64,000 nucleotides of DNA. It comes from Pseudaestuariivita rosea. Its GTDB lineage: Bacteria > Pseudomonadota > Alphaproteobacteria > Rhodobacterales > Rhodobacteraceae. Position numbers and translations under genes: made by a program. Below, in pieces: positions 36,477 through 45,612 of this stretch; position 1 is the stretch's first letter, and the number at the start of each line of letters is the position of its first letter. Location of the stretch: contig NZ_JACNMP010000006.1 in NCBI RefSeq assembly GCF_017592335.1, positions 84,547 to 148,546 on the forward strand, written 5' to 3'. The notes below the pieces were generated by a model. The model saw only the letters and a list, made by a program, of their open reading frames with translations, was not told the DNA's origin and searched no databases.

Positions 36477-36531
36477 GAGTATTTATGGAACAATGATGGA
36501 ATATAATTGCTTTATTGTTCCCCAAATACTC
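36477..36531. repeat. Dispersed GAGTATTT...AAATACTC hairpin, copy 3
   Basis: Left arm starts GAGTATTTATGGAACAATGA at 36477; right arm ends TATTGTTCCCCAAATACTC at 36531. It lies between the convergent RatA-family and DUF1203 genes, again where a two-way terminator is expected. Confidence 0.75.
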
Positions 36532-36570
36532 AGAACTCGATTTTTCCGAACGCGCGGCCGTTGGGGCGTG

Positions 36571-37038
36571 TCACACTCGCGTAACCCGGGCCGCAAAACA
36601 GCCGGGTTTGGCATAGTGGATATGGATATAGTCGACGGCTGGATCTGATAGCATTGTCTTAAGCTGAGCAGCCGCATCGCGGCCTTTGATGACATCGGCC
36701 GCGATCATCATGTCTTTGTGATCGAAACCTCGCAAGGACAAAAGGCGCAGTTGCAGCACCTGGGGCACGGCCCCTGGGTCGGGCCTGGCCTGAGTGGCAC
36801 CTTTTCGGACGAAAACGGCGTGGGATGCGCGATAGGGGGACCGACCGGACTGATGTTCGTAATTCACCAGCACCAGTTCATCGCCGGGTTCGGCGTCTTG
36901 CAGGCTGACGCGGCAGGGATACCCTGGTTTCGCATCTGCCGTGACACGGCGTGCGGCATGGTGTTCAAGCGCGTCCTGTGTCATATCGAAGTAAGGCGCA
37001 AAGGTGGTGTAGGGCAGGGCATGTATCTGGAATGGCAC
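36571..37038 (-). CDS. DUF1203 domain-containing protein
   Basis: The 155-residue protein starts with FQIHALPYTTFAPYF and contains PGYPCRVSLQDAEPGDELVL, YRASHAVFVRKGA and the C-terminal DYIHIHYAKPGCFAARVTRV, a full match to the DUF1203 pattern. The function is unknown. GTG at 37038 is preferred as start (AAAGGA 6 bases before) over an in-frame ATG at 37080. Single gene, convergent with the RatA-family gene. Confidence 0.85.
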   Translation of the reverse strand: MPFQIHALPYTTFAPYFDMTQDALEHHAARRVTADAKPGYPCRVSLQDAEPGDELVLVNYEHQSGRSPYRASHAVFVRKGATQARPDPGAVPQVLQLRLLSLRGFDHKDMMIAADVIKGRDAAAQLKTMLSDPAVDYIHIHYAKPGCFAARVTRV

Positions 37039-37135
37039 GGGATGTCCTTTCGTTTTCCGGACGATCCCATGCGCCCCCAATCAAAGCGACCCGTTCCTTG
37101 CGCTTTTGTTCAGCACCTGACCTGCGATGTGAATA

Positions 37136-37780
37136 CTAGAACTTCTCGTCCAGGGCCGGTGTTCCGAATTGATGGGTGTATTCGATATCGCCGGCGCGTC
37201 GGATACAGAATTGGGCATCATATCCGGCAGCGACAATTTCGTAGTCGGCTTTTTTCACAAACTCATTCACAGCGCGACACACACCGGAATAATGCTTGGG
37301 GTTCGAATACCAGTCATCCCCAAAGATCACGCCACCCTTCGCAAGGGCTTTGTCAATCATTGGAAGTGTGCGAACCACATCGTCATAGTGGTGGCTGCTG
37401 TCCAGATAAACAAAATCCAGCTTTTCGGTCAGCGATGTTAAGAAGTTTTCTTCAAAGTCTTCAATGATTTCAATGTTATCAAGATGCTGTGTGCGGCGCA
37501 GAGCATCAGCCTTCGCTTGGGCCGTGGTCAGTTGATTGTTGTTGGTATAATTTCCGTTTCCCCAATTGAACCGTTCCCCCAGTTTTTCCCAAGGATCCAC
37601 AAGATAAAGTTTTTTAGGTTTCAAAACGCGACCGATGACGGCGGAAAAATGCCCGCGGAATACACCAAATTCGGCGCCGACGCCGCCTTTTTTGGCATAG
37701 CGCAAGATCCATTTGCGTCTTTCGGCGATTTCTTCATGGGGAAACTTATCCTCGTGAGGAAAGCAATCCGCAACCGTCAT
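37136..37780 (-). CDS. Class I SAM-dependent methyltransferase
   Basis: The 214-residue protein has the Methyltransf_24-like core: GAEFGVFRGHFSAVIGRVL (SAM loop), KKLYLVDPWEKLGERFNWG, EKLDFVYLDSSHHYDDVVRT and GGVIFGDDWYSN. Such proteins often sit in surface polysaccharide or methoxylation loci, but no sugar genes are nearby and the substrate is unknown. It appears more AT-rich than the flanking genes and stands alone, so it may have been acquired. Confidence 0.82.
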   Translation of the reverse strand: MTVADCFPHEDKFPHEEIAERRKWILRYAKKGGVGAEFGVFRGHFSAVIGRVLKPKKLYLVDPWEKLGERFNWGNGNYTNNNQLTTAQAKADALRRTQHLDNIEIIEDFEENFLTSLTEKLDFVYLDSSHHYDDVVRTLPMIDKALAKGGVIFGDDWYSNPKHYSGVCRAVNEFVKKADYEIVAAGYDAQFCIRRAGDIEYTHQFGTPALDEKF

Positions 37781-37862
37781 TTTTAATTCCCTTGTTCATG
37801 TAAATCTGCAGAGATTCTAGACGCTTGGATATGGGGCGTCAATTAGGTGATCTTCTGGTATT

Positions 37863-38543
37863 CTATGATACCTGCTGCAGCGCGGGACAGACCAGGGTTT
37901 TGACGGCGCCGAACAGGTCGGGGCCGGATATCACGATCTGATCGGGCAGGTCTTCCACTGTGCCGCCCATGTCTGGCAGGGCGATGACGCTGACCCCTGC
38001 GGTGCGGGCCGCTTGCATGCCACTTGTTGTATCCTCAATCGCGATGCAGTCGCTTGGGCGCAGGCCAAGGGATTTCAGGGCGTGATCATAGACGTCGGGC
38101 AGCGGCTTTGGTGGCAGGCGGTCCTTGTCGGATACAATCAGATCAAGGCTGGAGGCCCAGATGCCAAGTGCTGCGGCACGTACCAGATTGATGGTTTGCA
38201 ACGGGGCTTCGGAAACCAGCACTGTTTTCATTTGCCGCATCCGGGTCTCTTTCAAGATATCGACGACACCCTGACGGGCCTGCAGGTCGGACTGGTCCAG
38301 CAGAGATTGGAAAATCTGCACCTGGGTTGCCTGGATCTGGGGCACGTTGATGAACTGCCCCTGAAGCGAGGCAAAGCGTTCCAGCCGCGCGCGATCGCTA
38401 GACAGCCGCCGCATGGTTTGAAAGGTCGTTCCGTCCCAATGCCAGCCCAGACTATGGCGTTGAAAGGCCAGATTAAAGGACTGGCGTTCGATTTCGGATG
38501 TATCGGCCAGGGTTTGAAGTGATCCGAATATAATGGCTTTCAT
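37863..38543 (-). CDS. HAD-like protein lacking the nucleophile aspartate
   Basis: The 226-residue protein has the layout of a CbbY/beta-phosphoglucomutase-type HAD phosphatase: motif II VLVSEAP, motif III PPKPLPDVYDHAL and motif IV CIAIEDTTSGMQAARTAGV. Motif I, normally DxDG, reads MKAIIFGSLQTLADT, so both catalytic aspartates are replaced (Gly and Leu). Phosphoryl transfer by the usual route should not be possible; a binding or regulatory role is more likely. Start at 38543 follows GAGGGACGG. It is 28 bases after the RND permease gene on the same strand. Confidence 0.8.
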   Translation of the reverse strand: MKAIIFGSLQTLADTSEIERQSFNLAFQRHSLGWHWDGTTFQTMRRLSSDRARLERFASLQGQFINVPQIQATQVQIFQSLLDQSDLQARQGVVDILKETRMRQMKTVLVSEAPLQTINLVRAAALGIWASSLDLIVSDKDRLPPKPLPDVYDHALKSLGLRPSDCIAIEDTTSGMQAARTAGVSVIALPDMGGTVEDLPDQIVISGPDLFGAVKTLVCPALQQVS

Positions 38544-38571
38544 GGTCCCGTCCCTCATTTTTTGGCGGTGG

Positions 38572-41500
38572 TCATTCAGCGGCAAGTTTGTTGTTTTGCG
38601 TGGTTTTGTATTCCGTTTTTTTGCTTTTCTTTTGCATATTTTCCGCGCGGCGTTCTTTTCGCAGATACGTGTGGTACAGCACGGGTGCGCCGATCAGCGT
38701 CAGAACCGAGGCAAAACCAAGCCCACCCATGATTGTCACCGCCATCGCAGCAAAGAACGGATCCCACAACAGTGGCACCATGCCAAGGATCGTGGTGGCC
38801 GCCGCCAGCATTACAGGTCTCAGACGGCTGATCGACGCGGTAACGATGGCTTCGCTTTGTGGCAGGCCCTCTTCGTTTTTCTGCGCATCGATTTCTTCGA
38901 CCAGAACGATGGCGTTCTTGATCAGCATGCCCGATAGGCTCAGCAGGCCCAGAAGCGCGGTAAAGCTGAAAGGCAAACCCGTGAACAACAGTCCAAGGGC
39001 CACACCATTTACGGCCATTGGTACAATCGTCCAGATCACCGCGGTCTGGCGCAGTTTGCCGAACAGCAGGATGGTGATCAGCAGCATGACACCGAAAGAC
39101 AGGGGCATCTGTTTGCCAAGGCTGGCCTGCGCCTGGGTTGCGCTTTCGTATTCGCCGCCCCATTCCATGCTGTAGCCGGGGGGCAGTTCTATCGCCTCGA
39201 CCAGGGGGCGGACCTCGGCAAAGGCGGTAGGGGGCATGACGCCCGCGACCGCAAAGCCCTGAATGCTGATCGTCGGTTCGCGGTTGCGGCGTTCGATCAG
39301 GGTGTCGCGGGTGATGACCTCAAACCCATCAATGGCCTGGGACAGGGGTACGAAGTTGCCCGAGGCCTGCGAATACAACACCTGATCCAATATCTGGCCC
39401 TGTTCGGTCTGATCGCTGCGCGGGGTACGCACATAGATGGGGATCAGACGTTCACGTTCGCGGTAAAATCCAGCCTGGATGCCATCAGTGGCCAAAGCAA
39501 TAGCTTGGCCGATGTCCTGGCGGCCCACACCCAATGCCTGGGCGCGGTCGGTGGCCAGAATGGGGCGGACGGTAAATTCGCGTTCGCGCCAGTCGATGCG
39601 TTCTGTCAGCAAAAGGTCGGTTTCAAGTTCAAAGATCAGCTGCGCTTCGTTCGCCAGATCACGCAGAACATCCGGGTCGGGGCCTGAAAAGCGCACCTCG
39701 ACATCGGCGCCCACGGTGGGTCCGAAGATAATTTGCTGGGTGCGCACCTCGGCCCAGGGCAGAGCGTTTGCGATAAAATCATCCAGTTCACCGCGCAGGC
39801 CTTCGATGGCGTTAAAGTTTTCTGCGCGGATCACGATCTGACCACTGGCCGGATCCTGTGGATCGGGCGAATAGGTCAACAGGAAGCGGGTCATCGCATT
39901 GCCCACCGATGTGGTATAGGCCACGACATCGTCGCGCTGGTCCAGCCAGTTTTCGACAATGGCCAGGTCGTCTGAGGTCTTGTTGATGGGTGTGCCCTGG
40001 GCGGCCTGATAATTTAGATAGAACAGGGGGGTATTGGCAGGTGGAAAGAACTGCTGCGTGACCTGAGCAAAGGCCATGACACAGGCCACAGTGCAGCCGA
40101 TCAGACCGACGATGACCAGAAAACGAACCCGAAGCGCCCCGCGCAACAGTTTACCATAGGCGCGGAAGAGAAAGGTATCATAGGGGTCGGTTGCGGTATC
40201 CGCATCGCCTACCTTGAATAAATAGCTGGCCAGCAGCGGTGTCACAGTGATTGCCACCAACCAGCTGAGCAGCAGCGATATACCGATGACGGCAAAAAGC
40301 GAAAACAGGAATTCGCCCGAGCTATCGGGGCTAAGCCCGATACCCGCAAAGGCCATGATGCCGATGACGGTGGCGCCAAGCAGCGGAATTTGCGTCTTAC
40401 GCGCAGCTTCCTGGGCGGCGGCGGTGGCTTTGCGGCCCTTGCGCATTTCGACCTGCATGCCTTCGGCGACAACAATGGCGTTATCGACCAGCATCCCCAT
40501 GGCGATGATCAGTGCACCCAGGCTGATGCGTTCAACCTTGATGTCGAATACATACATGAAAAAGAAGGTGAAACTGACCGTCAGCAGCAGTGACGCACCA
40601 ACAACAATGGCCGCGCGCCACCCCATGAAAAGGGCCAGAACGCCGATCACAACACTGACCGACAGCGCCAATGACAACAGGAAATCACTGTTTGCCTGAT
40701 CGACAACGCGGTGCTGTTCATAGATCGGGTTCAGTTCAACGCCTAAAGGCAAGGTGTCCTGCAGATCGTCCAGCCGCGCTTCGACACGCTGACCCACAGT
40801 CACGATGTTTTCCGATGTCAGTCCGGCGATGCCGATGGTAAAGGCCTCTTGCCCGTTATGGCGGATGATGTGGTCGGGTTCTTCGAGACGTTTGCGGGTG
40901 ACGGTGGCCAGATCGACAAGGTTCAGCACCTCGCCCTGAAATCCGAAGCTAAGTGCGCTGATTTCACTGACGCTGTCATCGCCCTGCGGGGCGTCGATCA
41001 TCACTTCGCGTTCGCCGGTGGTTGTGTCCCCTGTGGGCACGACGGCATTGGCGTTGGACACGGCACCGATGATCAGTGCAGGGTCAATGCCCAGATTGAT
41101 GGTGGACTCGGTTGAGGGTTCGACATAGATCGCCTCTTCCGGCAGGCCGCGCAGTTCGACATTTGCAACGCCTTGCACCGTTAGCATTTCGCGCCGCAGA
41201 TAGGTGGCGATTTCCCAGGTTTCGGTATCGCTGAACCCCTGGGTCGTGACGGCATAGAACAGCCCGTAGACATCGCCGAAACTGTCGTTCACTTCAGACG
41301 GGCGGACGCCAGAGGGCAAATCGCCCGCCGCATCCAGAACACGGTCGCGCAGATCATCCCAGATTTGGGGCAGTTCATCACCACCAAAGATATCCTTGAC
41401 CTCGACCTCGATCACCGACAGGCCCGGCAGATTGCGCGAGGTGACGGTGTCGATTTCATCCATCTGCTGGATTTCTGTCTCGATGACCTCGGACACTTCG

Positions 41501-41682
41501 GTGGCGACCTCATCTGCGGTCGCACCGGGGTAGGGTGTGATCACCAGCGCGGATTTCAGCGTAAAAACCGGGTCTTCCAGTTTGCCGACAGCAAAGTAAC
41601 CACCCGCACCGCCAAAAAGACAAAACAGGATCAAAAGCCATGTATAAAGCGGCTTTTCGATGGCAAGGCGGGCGATTTGCAT
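38572..41682 (-). CDS. Efflux RND transporter permease subunit
   Basis: At 1036 residues this is normal for the AcrB/MexF class. The protein has an N-terminal helix (PLYTWLLILFCLFGGAGGYF), a large periplasmic loop, a middle helix cluster including GALIIAMGMLVDNAIVVAEG (charged TM4 residues of the proton relay), and the repeat in the second half (GMLIKNAIVLVEEIDAQKNE). It uses proton flow to expel compounds with the adaptor encoded 4 bases upstream. No outer membrane channel gene is adjacent, so a shared TolC-type partner is expected. A ribosome binding site CAGGAGTAATCC precedes the ATG. Confidence 0.93.
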   Translation of the reverse strand: MQIARLAIEKPLYTWLLILFCLFGGAGGYFAVGKLEDPVFTLKSALVITPYPGATADEVATEVSEVIETEIQQMDEIDTVTSRNLPGLSVIEVEVKDIFGGDELPQIWDDLRDRVLDAAGDLPSGVRPSEVNDSFGDVYGLFYAVTTQGFSDTETWEIATYLRREMLTVQGVANVELRGLPEEAIYVEPSTESTINLGIDPALIIGAVSNANAVVPTGDTTTGEREVMIDAPQGDDSVSEISALSFGFQGEVLNLVDLATVTRKRLEEPDHIIRHNGQEAFTIGIAGLTSENIVTVGQRVEARLDDLQDTLPLGVELNPIYEQHRVVDQANSDFLLSLALSVSVVIGVLALFMGWRAAIVVGASLLLTVSFTFFFMYVFDIKVERISLGALIIAMGMLVDNAIVVAEGMQVEMRKGRKATAAAQEAARKTQIPLLGATVIGIMAFAGIGLSPDSSGEFLFSLFAVIGISLLLSWLVAITVTPLLASYLFKVGDADTATDPYDTFLFRAYGKLLRGALRVRFLVIVGLIGCTVACVMAFAQVTQQFFPPANTPLFYLNYQAAQGTPINKTSDDLAIVENWLDQRDDVVAYTTSVGNAMTRFLLTYSPDPQDPASGQIVIRAENFNAIEGLRGELDDFIANALPWAEVRTQQIIFGPTVGADVEVRFSGPDPDVLRDLANEAQLIFELETDLLLTERIDWREREFTVRPILATDRAQALGVGRQDIGQAIALATDGIQAGFYRERERLIPIYVRTPRSDQTEQGQILDQVLYSQASGNFVPLSQAIDGFEVITRDTLIERRNREPTISIQGFAVAGVMPPTAFAEVRPLVEAIELPPGYSMEWGGEYESATQAQASLGKQMPLSFGVMLLITILLFGKLRQTAVIWTIVPMAVNGVALGLLFTGLPFSFTALLGLLSLSGMLIKNAIVLVEEIDAQKNEEGLPQSEAIVTASISRLRPVMLAAATTILGMVPLLWDPFFAAMAVTIMGGLGFASVLTLIGAPVLYHTYLRKERRAENMQKKSKKTEYKTTQNNKLAAE

Positions 41683-41686
41683 TGGA

Positions 41687-42790
41687 TTACTCCTGGAAAC
41701 TCAGGCCGTTGTAGGGGCGGACGCGCTGTCCGTCGCGCAGCAGATGGGCCCCGGCTGCAACGATCTGGCTGCCGGGCGATATTCCGTCGATGACAAAGGC
41801 GTTGCCCGCAGGGCTGCTGAGTGAAACAGGCGTGGCCGTGACCGTTCCTGCGCCATCCTCACCGGGTGTATACAACATGACATATGGATCGCGATCATTG
41901 CCGCCAACGATGGCCGAGGTCGGCACCTCAAAGCCATCGGTCTTCGACGGCAGGCGTCCGATCACAGTCGCTGATTTTCCGGGAATCAGCCCCGCCGTGG
42001 CACTGTCGGGGATCGCAAAGCTGACCTCGTAACTTTGTCCGATCTCGGATGAGACCGCCTGAAATTCGACTAATGTGACAGGCACGGGTTCATCCTGACC
42101 CGGCAGTTCGGCAAAAACCTCGACCTCGGACAAGGCGCCAATTGTTTCCAGCAGGCGTTCTGGCAAATCGATTGTCACACGCATTTGCGATACATCATGC
42201 AGTCGTACAATGGCTTGACCGGGGGACACACTGCTGAATGTCGGGGTCAGACGTTGGGCGACCAGACCGTCGAAAGGGGCGCGTAGTGTGGCGTCTTGCA
42301 ACGCTTCGCGGGCCTCGCGCAACGCCACATCGGCCAGATCGCGTTCGGTTTGCGCGTCTTCGGCCTGGGTGCGGCTGGCCACATTACTGTTGGCCAGTTG
42401 CGTCGCGCGGCTAAGGTCGCGTTCAGCGCGGGCCAGGTTAAGTTCGGCCCGTTCGACAGCCCGTTCAAAGGGGGCCAGATCAAGTTGTGCAAGCACGAAT
42501 TCTTTCGGAACGACCTGACCTTCTCTGACGGGAAAAACGGTCATGGATCCCGCGACCTCAAACGATAGATCGACGGTTTCACGGGCTGTGACCTGACCGA
42601 AGAAACGCCGTTCGATTGCACCATTTGCATTTTCGGGTGTGATCAGCTTGACGGGTCTGATGCGTTCAGCCGCCTGATCCGTACTGTTCGAAATCTCTTG
42701 TCCGCGGGCCTGAAACCCAATCAGAATCGCAATGATCAGAACGACGGGTTTAAGCACCGACTGCCACAATCCCCCTTGTTTCTGTGCCAT
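41687..42790 (-). CDS. RND efflux periplasmic adaptor subunit
   Basis: The 367-residue membrane fusion protein has an N-terminal hydrophobic segment (LKPVVLIIAILIGFQARGQ), a biotinyl-like beta domain around FPVREGQVVPKEFVLAQLD, an alpha-helical hairpin (about residues 105-160, rich in Ala/Arg/Glu) and the second half-motif LRAPFDGLVAQRLTPTFSSV. It links the RND pump to the outer membrane channel. The gene is the first of the adaptor-permease-HAD operon and divergent from a TetR gene with a palindrome between them. Confidence 0.92.
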   Translation of the reverse strand: MAQKQGGLWQSVLKPVVLIIAILIGFQARGQEISNSTDQAAERIRPVKLITPENANGAIERRFFGQVTARETVDLSFEVAGSMTVFPVREGQVVPKEFVLAQLDLAPFERAVERAELNLARAERDLSRATQLANSNVASRTQAEDAQTERDLADVALREAREALQDATLRAPFDGLVAQRLTPTFSSVSPGQAIVRLHDVSQMRVTIDLPERLLETIGALSEVEVFAELPGQDEPVPVTLVEFQAVSSEIGQSYEVSFAIPDSATAGLIPGKSATVIGRLPSKTDGFEVPTSAIVGGNDRDPYVMLYTPGEDGAGTVTATPVSLSSPAGNAFVIDGISPGSQIVAAGAHLLRDGQRVRPYNGLSFQE

Positions 42791-42817
42791 AATGTGCTAT
42801 CTCCTGCTGGTAGCCAC

Positions 42818-42829
42818 CCGACCGGTCGG
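42818..42829. promoter_or_regulatory. Candidate TetR operator
   Basis: CCGACCGGTCGG is a perfect 12-bp palindrome between the RND adaptor start (42790) and the divergent TetR-type gene (42893). Palindromes of this form in this position are typical TetR/AcrR binding sites, so it probably represses both directions. Confidence 0.6.
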
Positions 42830-42892
42830 TAGGTTTGTATTGGGAGGGAACATAGACTTGAAAAATCGGGCGTCAACAGACAATGTTTGAAA

Positions 42893-43528
42893 ATGACTGA
42901 TAGAAAACAGGAAATCATCGATATCGCCTCAAATTTGTTCATCGAGAACGGGTATGCAGGAACATCGATAAACGCCGTGGCGACTGCGGCGGGTATTCAA
43001 AAAGCCAGTCTGTACCACCATTTTCCCAGTAAAGAGGCGCTGTTTCTATCGTGTATCGGCCATGGCTATCCCGATCATATCGCGCGGATGAAGGTCTATG
43101 CCGAAGATACCAGCAAACCCCATGCCGAGCGTTTGAAACTGATGCTGGATGAGTTTTACGATGCGATGATTTTTTCGAATGTGGGTCGCATGTCGTCGAT
43201 CATTGCCGAAACCACGCGACGCTTTCCACAGATGGCGCGGGATTTTCATGACCAGTTTATCGAAGAAATGGACACATCCCTGCGCACCCTGCTGTCCGAT
43301 GGCATTGCTGTCGGCGCTTTTGAGGAAGTGGATGCGGATGGCTTCGACTACATCTTCTGCAGTACGCCCGTCCATTTATCGCTGTCACGCGCGATGTTTG
43401 CCTGTTTTGACGATCTGGAAGAACGTTTCAACGTTGAAAAGATCAAAAAGGCTCATTGGGATGCCCTGAAAGCCCTGCTGAAAATAGACGAACGCGCCCA
43501 GACGCACCAGGTAGCGGCTTTGGTTTAG
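42893..43528 (+). CDS. TetR/AcrR family transcriptional regulator (efflux-linked)
   Basis: The 211-residue protein has the N-terminal TetR helix-turn-helix: IDIASNLFIENGYAGTSINA, then VATAAGIQKASLYHHFPSKE (residues 25-50). The C-terminal ligand domain is helical and not specific. Start at 42893 is taken over an in-frame TTG 6 bases before; no strong ribosome binding site is present. Divergent from the RND adaptor, it is probably its local repressor. It is convergent with the DUF2237 gene, only 3 bases apart. Confidence 0.9.
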   Translation: MTDRKQEIIDIASNLFIENGYAGTSINAVATAAGIQKASLYHHFPSKEALFLSCIGHGYPDHIARMKVYAEDTSKPHAERLKLMLDEFYDAMIFSNVGRMSSIIAETTRRFPQMARDFHDQFIEEMDTSLRTLLSDGIAVGAFEEVDADGFDYIFCSTPVHLSLSRAMFACFDDLEERFNVEKIKKAHWDALKALLKIDERAQTHQVAALV

Positions 43529-43531
43529 CCC

Positions 43532-43909
43532 TTAGACAGCGTATTCTTTCAGTTTCGACAGGGTCACATACTGCAGCGTTTCGGCATGCGTCGCCTGAAG
43601 ATTGATCTTTGGGGCTTTGCCTGCTGCCTCGGCCTCTTTCCAGCGCGATACGCAAAGGCACCACCAATCGCCCTGTTTCAGACCGGAAAAGCCGTATTCT
43701 GGCCGGGGTGTCGACAGATCATTCCCCTGCGCCCTGGAAAACGCCAGAAAGTCATCGGTCATTTGTGCACAAACGACATGCGTGCCCGTGTCGGTGGGCC
43801 CCGTGTTGCAGCATCCGTCGCGAAAATAGCCGGTCACAGGATCAAGCGAGCATGTCTGAAGCGCTGTCCCAAGAACATTCTTCGCAGTAAGGTTCACGGT
43901 GATTGACAT
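43532..43909 (-). CDS. DUF2237 family protein
   Basis: The 125-residue protein has the conserved NVLGTALQTCSLDPVTGYFR and DGCCNTGPTDTGTHVVCAQM (a Cys-Cys pair), then GLKQGDWWCLCVSRWKEAEA and TLQYVTLSKLKEYA. The family is widespread and uncharacterised; the conserved cysteines suggest metal or redox chemistry. Start at 43909 fits AGGAAATG upstream better than the Met at 43918. Confidence 0.88.
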   Translation of the reverse strand: MSITVNLTAKNVLGTALQTCSLDPVTGYFRDGCCNTGPTDTGTHVVCAQMTDDFLAFSRAQGNDLSTPRPEYGFSGLKQGDWWCLCVSRWKEAEAAGKAPKINLQATHAETLQYVTLSKLKEYAV

Positions 43910-43974
43910 GGGGTGCATTTCCTGTTTTCTGAAATTTTTAGCGCTTGCACGGCAATGTCAACCGCCGTGCGTGA

Positions 43975-44787
43975 TCACTTGTAGGTCGGGTGAAACTTGC
44001 CCGTGGGCGACAGGGTAAAGATATTGGCCCCATCTTTTGTCACGCCGATCGAATGTTCGAATTGCGCCGACAGGGATTTATCGCGCGTCACGGCGGTCCA
44101 GTCATCATCCAGGATCAGCGTTTCCGGGCGGCCAAGGTTCACCATGGGTTCGATGGTGAAAAACATGCCTTCTTCCAGAACGGGTCCGGTGCCCGCACGA
44201 CCGTAATGCAGCACATTGGGCGGCGCGTGGAACACACGGCCCAACCCGTGCCCGCAGAAATCGCGTACAACCGACATGCGATGCGCCTCGACATAGGCCT
44301 GAATGGCATGGCCGATATCACCGAAAGTCTTGCCCGGCTTGACGGCCTCGATCCCCTTCATCAGCGCGTCATGGGTCACCTGGATCAGGCGTTCGGCCTT
44401 GCGGGGCAGCTTGCCCGCCACAAACATCCGGCTGGTGTCGCCGTACCAGCCATCGACAATCACCGTGACGTCGATGTTCAGGATCGATCCATCCTTCAGC
44501 CGCTTGTCGCCAGGAATACCATGGCAGACGACATGATTGACGCTGATACAACTGGCGTGCTGATAGCCTTTGTAGCCTATCGTCGCAGATTTTGCGCCAG
44601 CCTCACTGATCCAGCCTGTGATCAGTTCGTCCAACTCGCCCGTAGTGCGACCGGGCACGACATGTTCCGCGATCCGGTCCAGGATCGACGCGGCCAATTC
44701 ACCGGCTTTGTGCATTCCGGCAAAGTCTTTTGGTTCATAGATACGGATGCCGTCTTTCGTCAAACGGCCACGCGTGTTTTCGTCCAC
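43975..44787 (-). CDS. map: Type I methionyl aminopeptidase
   Basis: The 270-residue enzyme removes the initiator Met. Metal ligands are in LNIDVTVIVDGWYGDTSRMF (two Asp), GHGLGRVFHAPPNVLHYGRA (His), FFTIEPMVNLG (Glu) and SAQFEHSIGVTKDG (Glu). Substrate His in GYQHASCISVNHVVCHGIPG. The start is GTG at 44787 with GGAGA before it. It lies downstream of sfsA on the same strand, 53 bases apart. Confidence 0.95.
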   Translation of the reverse strand: MDENTRGRLTKDGIRIYEPKDFAGMHKAGELAASILDRIAEHVVPGRTTGELDELITGWISEAGAKSATIGYKGYQHASCISVNHVVCHGIPGDKRLKDGSILNIDVTVIVDGWYGDTSRMFVAGKLPRKAERLIQVTHDALMKGIEAVKPGKTFGDIGHAIQAYVEAHRMSVVRDFCGHGLGRVFHAPPNVLHYGRAGTGPVLEEGMFFTIEPMVNLGRPETLILDDDWTAVTRDKSLSAQFEHSIGVTKDGANIFTLSPTGKFHPTYK

Positions 44788-44840
44788 TCGTGCTCTCCAT
44801 CGTGGCTTGATCGTTATTTAGAGCGATTGGCGGTATTTTG

Positions 44841-45566
44841 CTAGTCCGCAGGTGCCTGTAACTGGGTGGCAACGGGCAGGGCGCGCCCGATTTCAACGCC
44901 ATGAACATCGATTTTCGTGTCATAGCACAGCATTTCAACGCCAGCGGCCCGCGCTTTGTCGAATGCACGCGCATATGTCGGGTCCAGATCAGGGGCCAGT
45001 TTAAAGCGGGCGCAGTCGGTCCGCTGCACCAGATACAGCATCACCGCGCGGTGGCCGCCATCCACCATCTTTGACAGTTCATCCAGATGCTTCGCCCCGC
45101 GCGCCGTAACGCTGTCGGGAAATTCAGCCCAGTCGTCCTGACGCAGCAGGTGGACATTTTTCACCTCGACATAGGCATCGGGCAGACCGGCCTGGGTCAG
45201 CAGAAAGTCAACACGACTGTTTTCGCCGTACTTCACCTCGGGCCGGACGGTTTCATAGTCGGCCAGCTCGGTGATCTGGCGGGCGATCAGGGCCTCTTTC
45301 ACTACGCGGTTCGGAATGGATGTGTCGATGCCCGACCAGTGACCGTTGTCGAACTCAACCAGCCGCCAGCCGTATTTCAGCTTTTTCTTCGGGTCATCGT
45401 TGGGTTCCAGCCAAACCTTCAGGCCTTCATCCTTTAAACCCATCATGGATCCGGGGTTGGGGCAGTGGGCCTTGACCACATCGCCGCTGTCCAGCCGAAC
45501 GTCGGACAGAAAGCGGTTATAGCGGCGGATCAGCCGTCCGGGGACAAGAGGTGTTTGAAAGCGCAT
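44841..45566 (-). CDS. sfsA: Sugar fermentation stimulation protein SfsA
   Basis: The 241-residue protein has GRLIRRYNRFLSDVRLDSGD at the N-terminus (OB-like DNA-binding part) and NSRVDFLLTQAGLPDAYVEV followed by KNVHLLRQDDWAEFPDSVTA (PD-(D/E)xK nuclease-like part). Recent work names SfsA a DNA/RNA nuclease; older literature links it to maltose gene expression. Divergent from the cinA N-domain gene. Start after AGGTGG. Confidence 0.92.
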   Translation of the reverse strand: MRFQTPLVPGRLIRRYNRFLSDVRLDSGDVVKAHCPNPGSMMGLKDEGLKVWLEPNDDPKKKLKYGWRLVEFDNGHWSGIDTSIPNRVVKEALIARQITELADYETVRPEVKYGENSRVDFLLTQAGLPDAYVEVKNVHLLRQDDWAEFPDSVTARGAKHLDELSKMVDGGHRAVMLYLVQRTDCARFKLAPDLDPTYARAFDKARAAGVEMLCYDTKIDVHGVEIGRALPVATQLQAPAD

Positions 45567-45612
45567 GAAAGGCCACCTATACCCCTAGGGAACGATCGGC
45601 AAGGAGGTCCAG

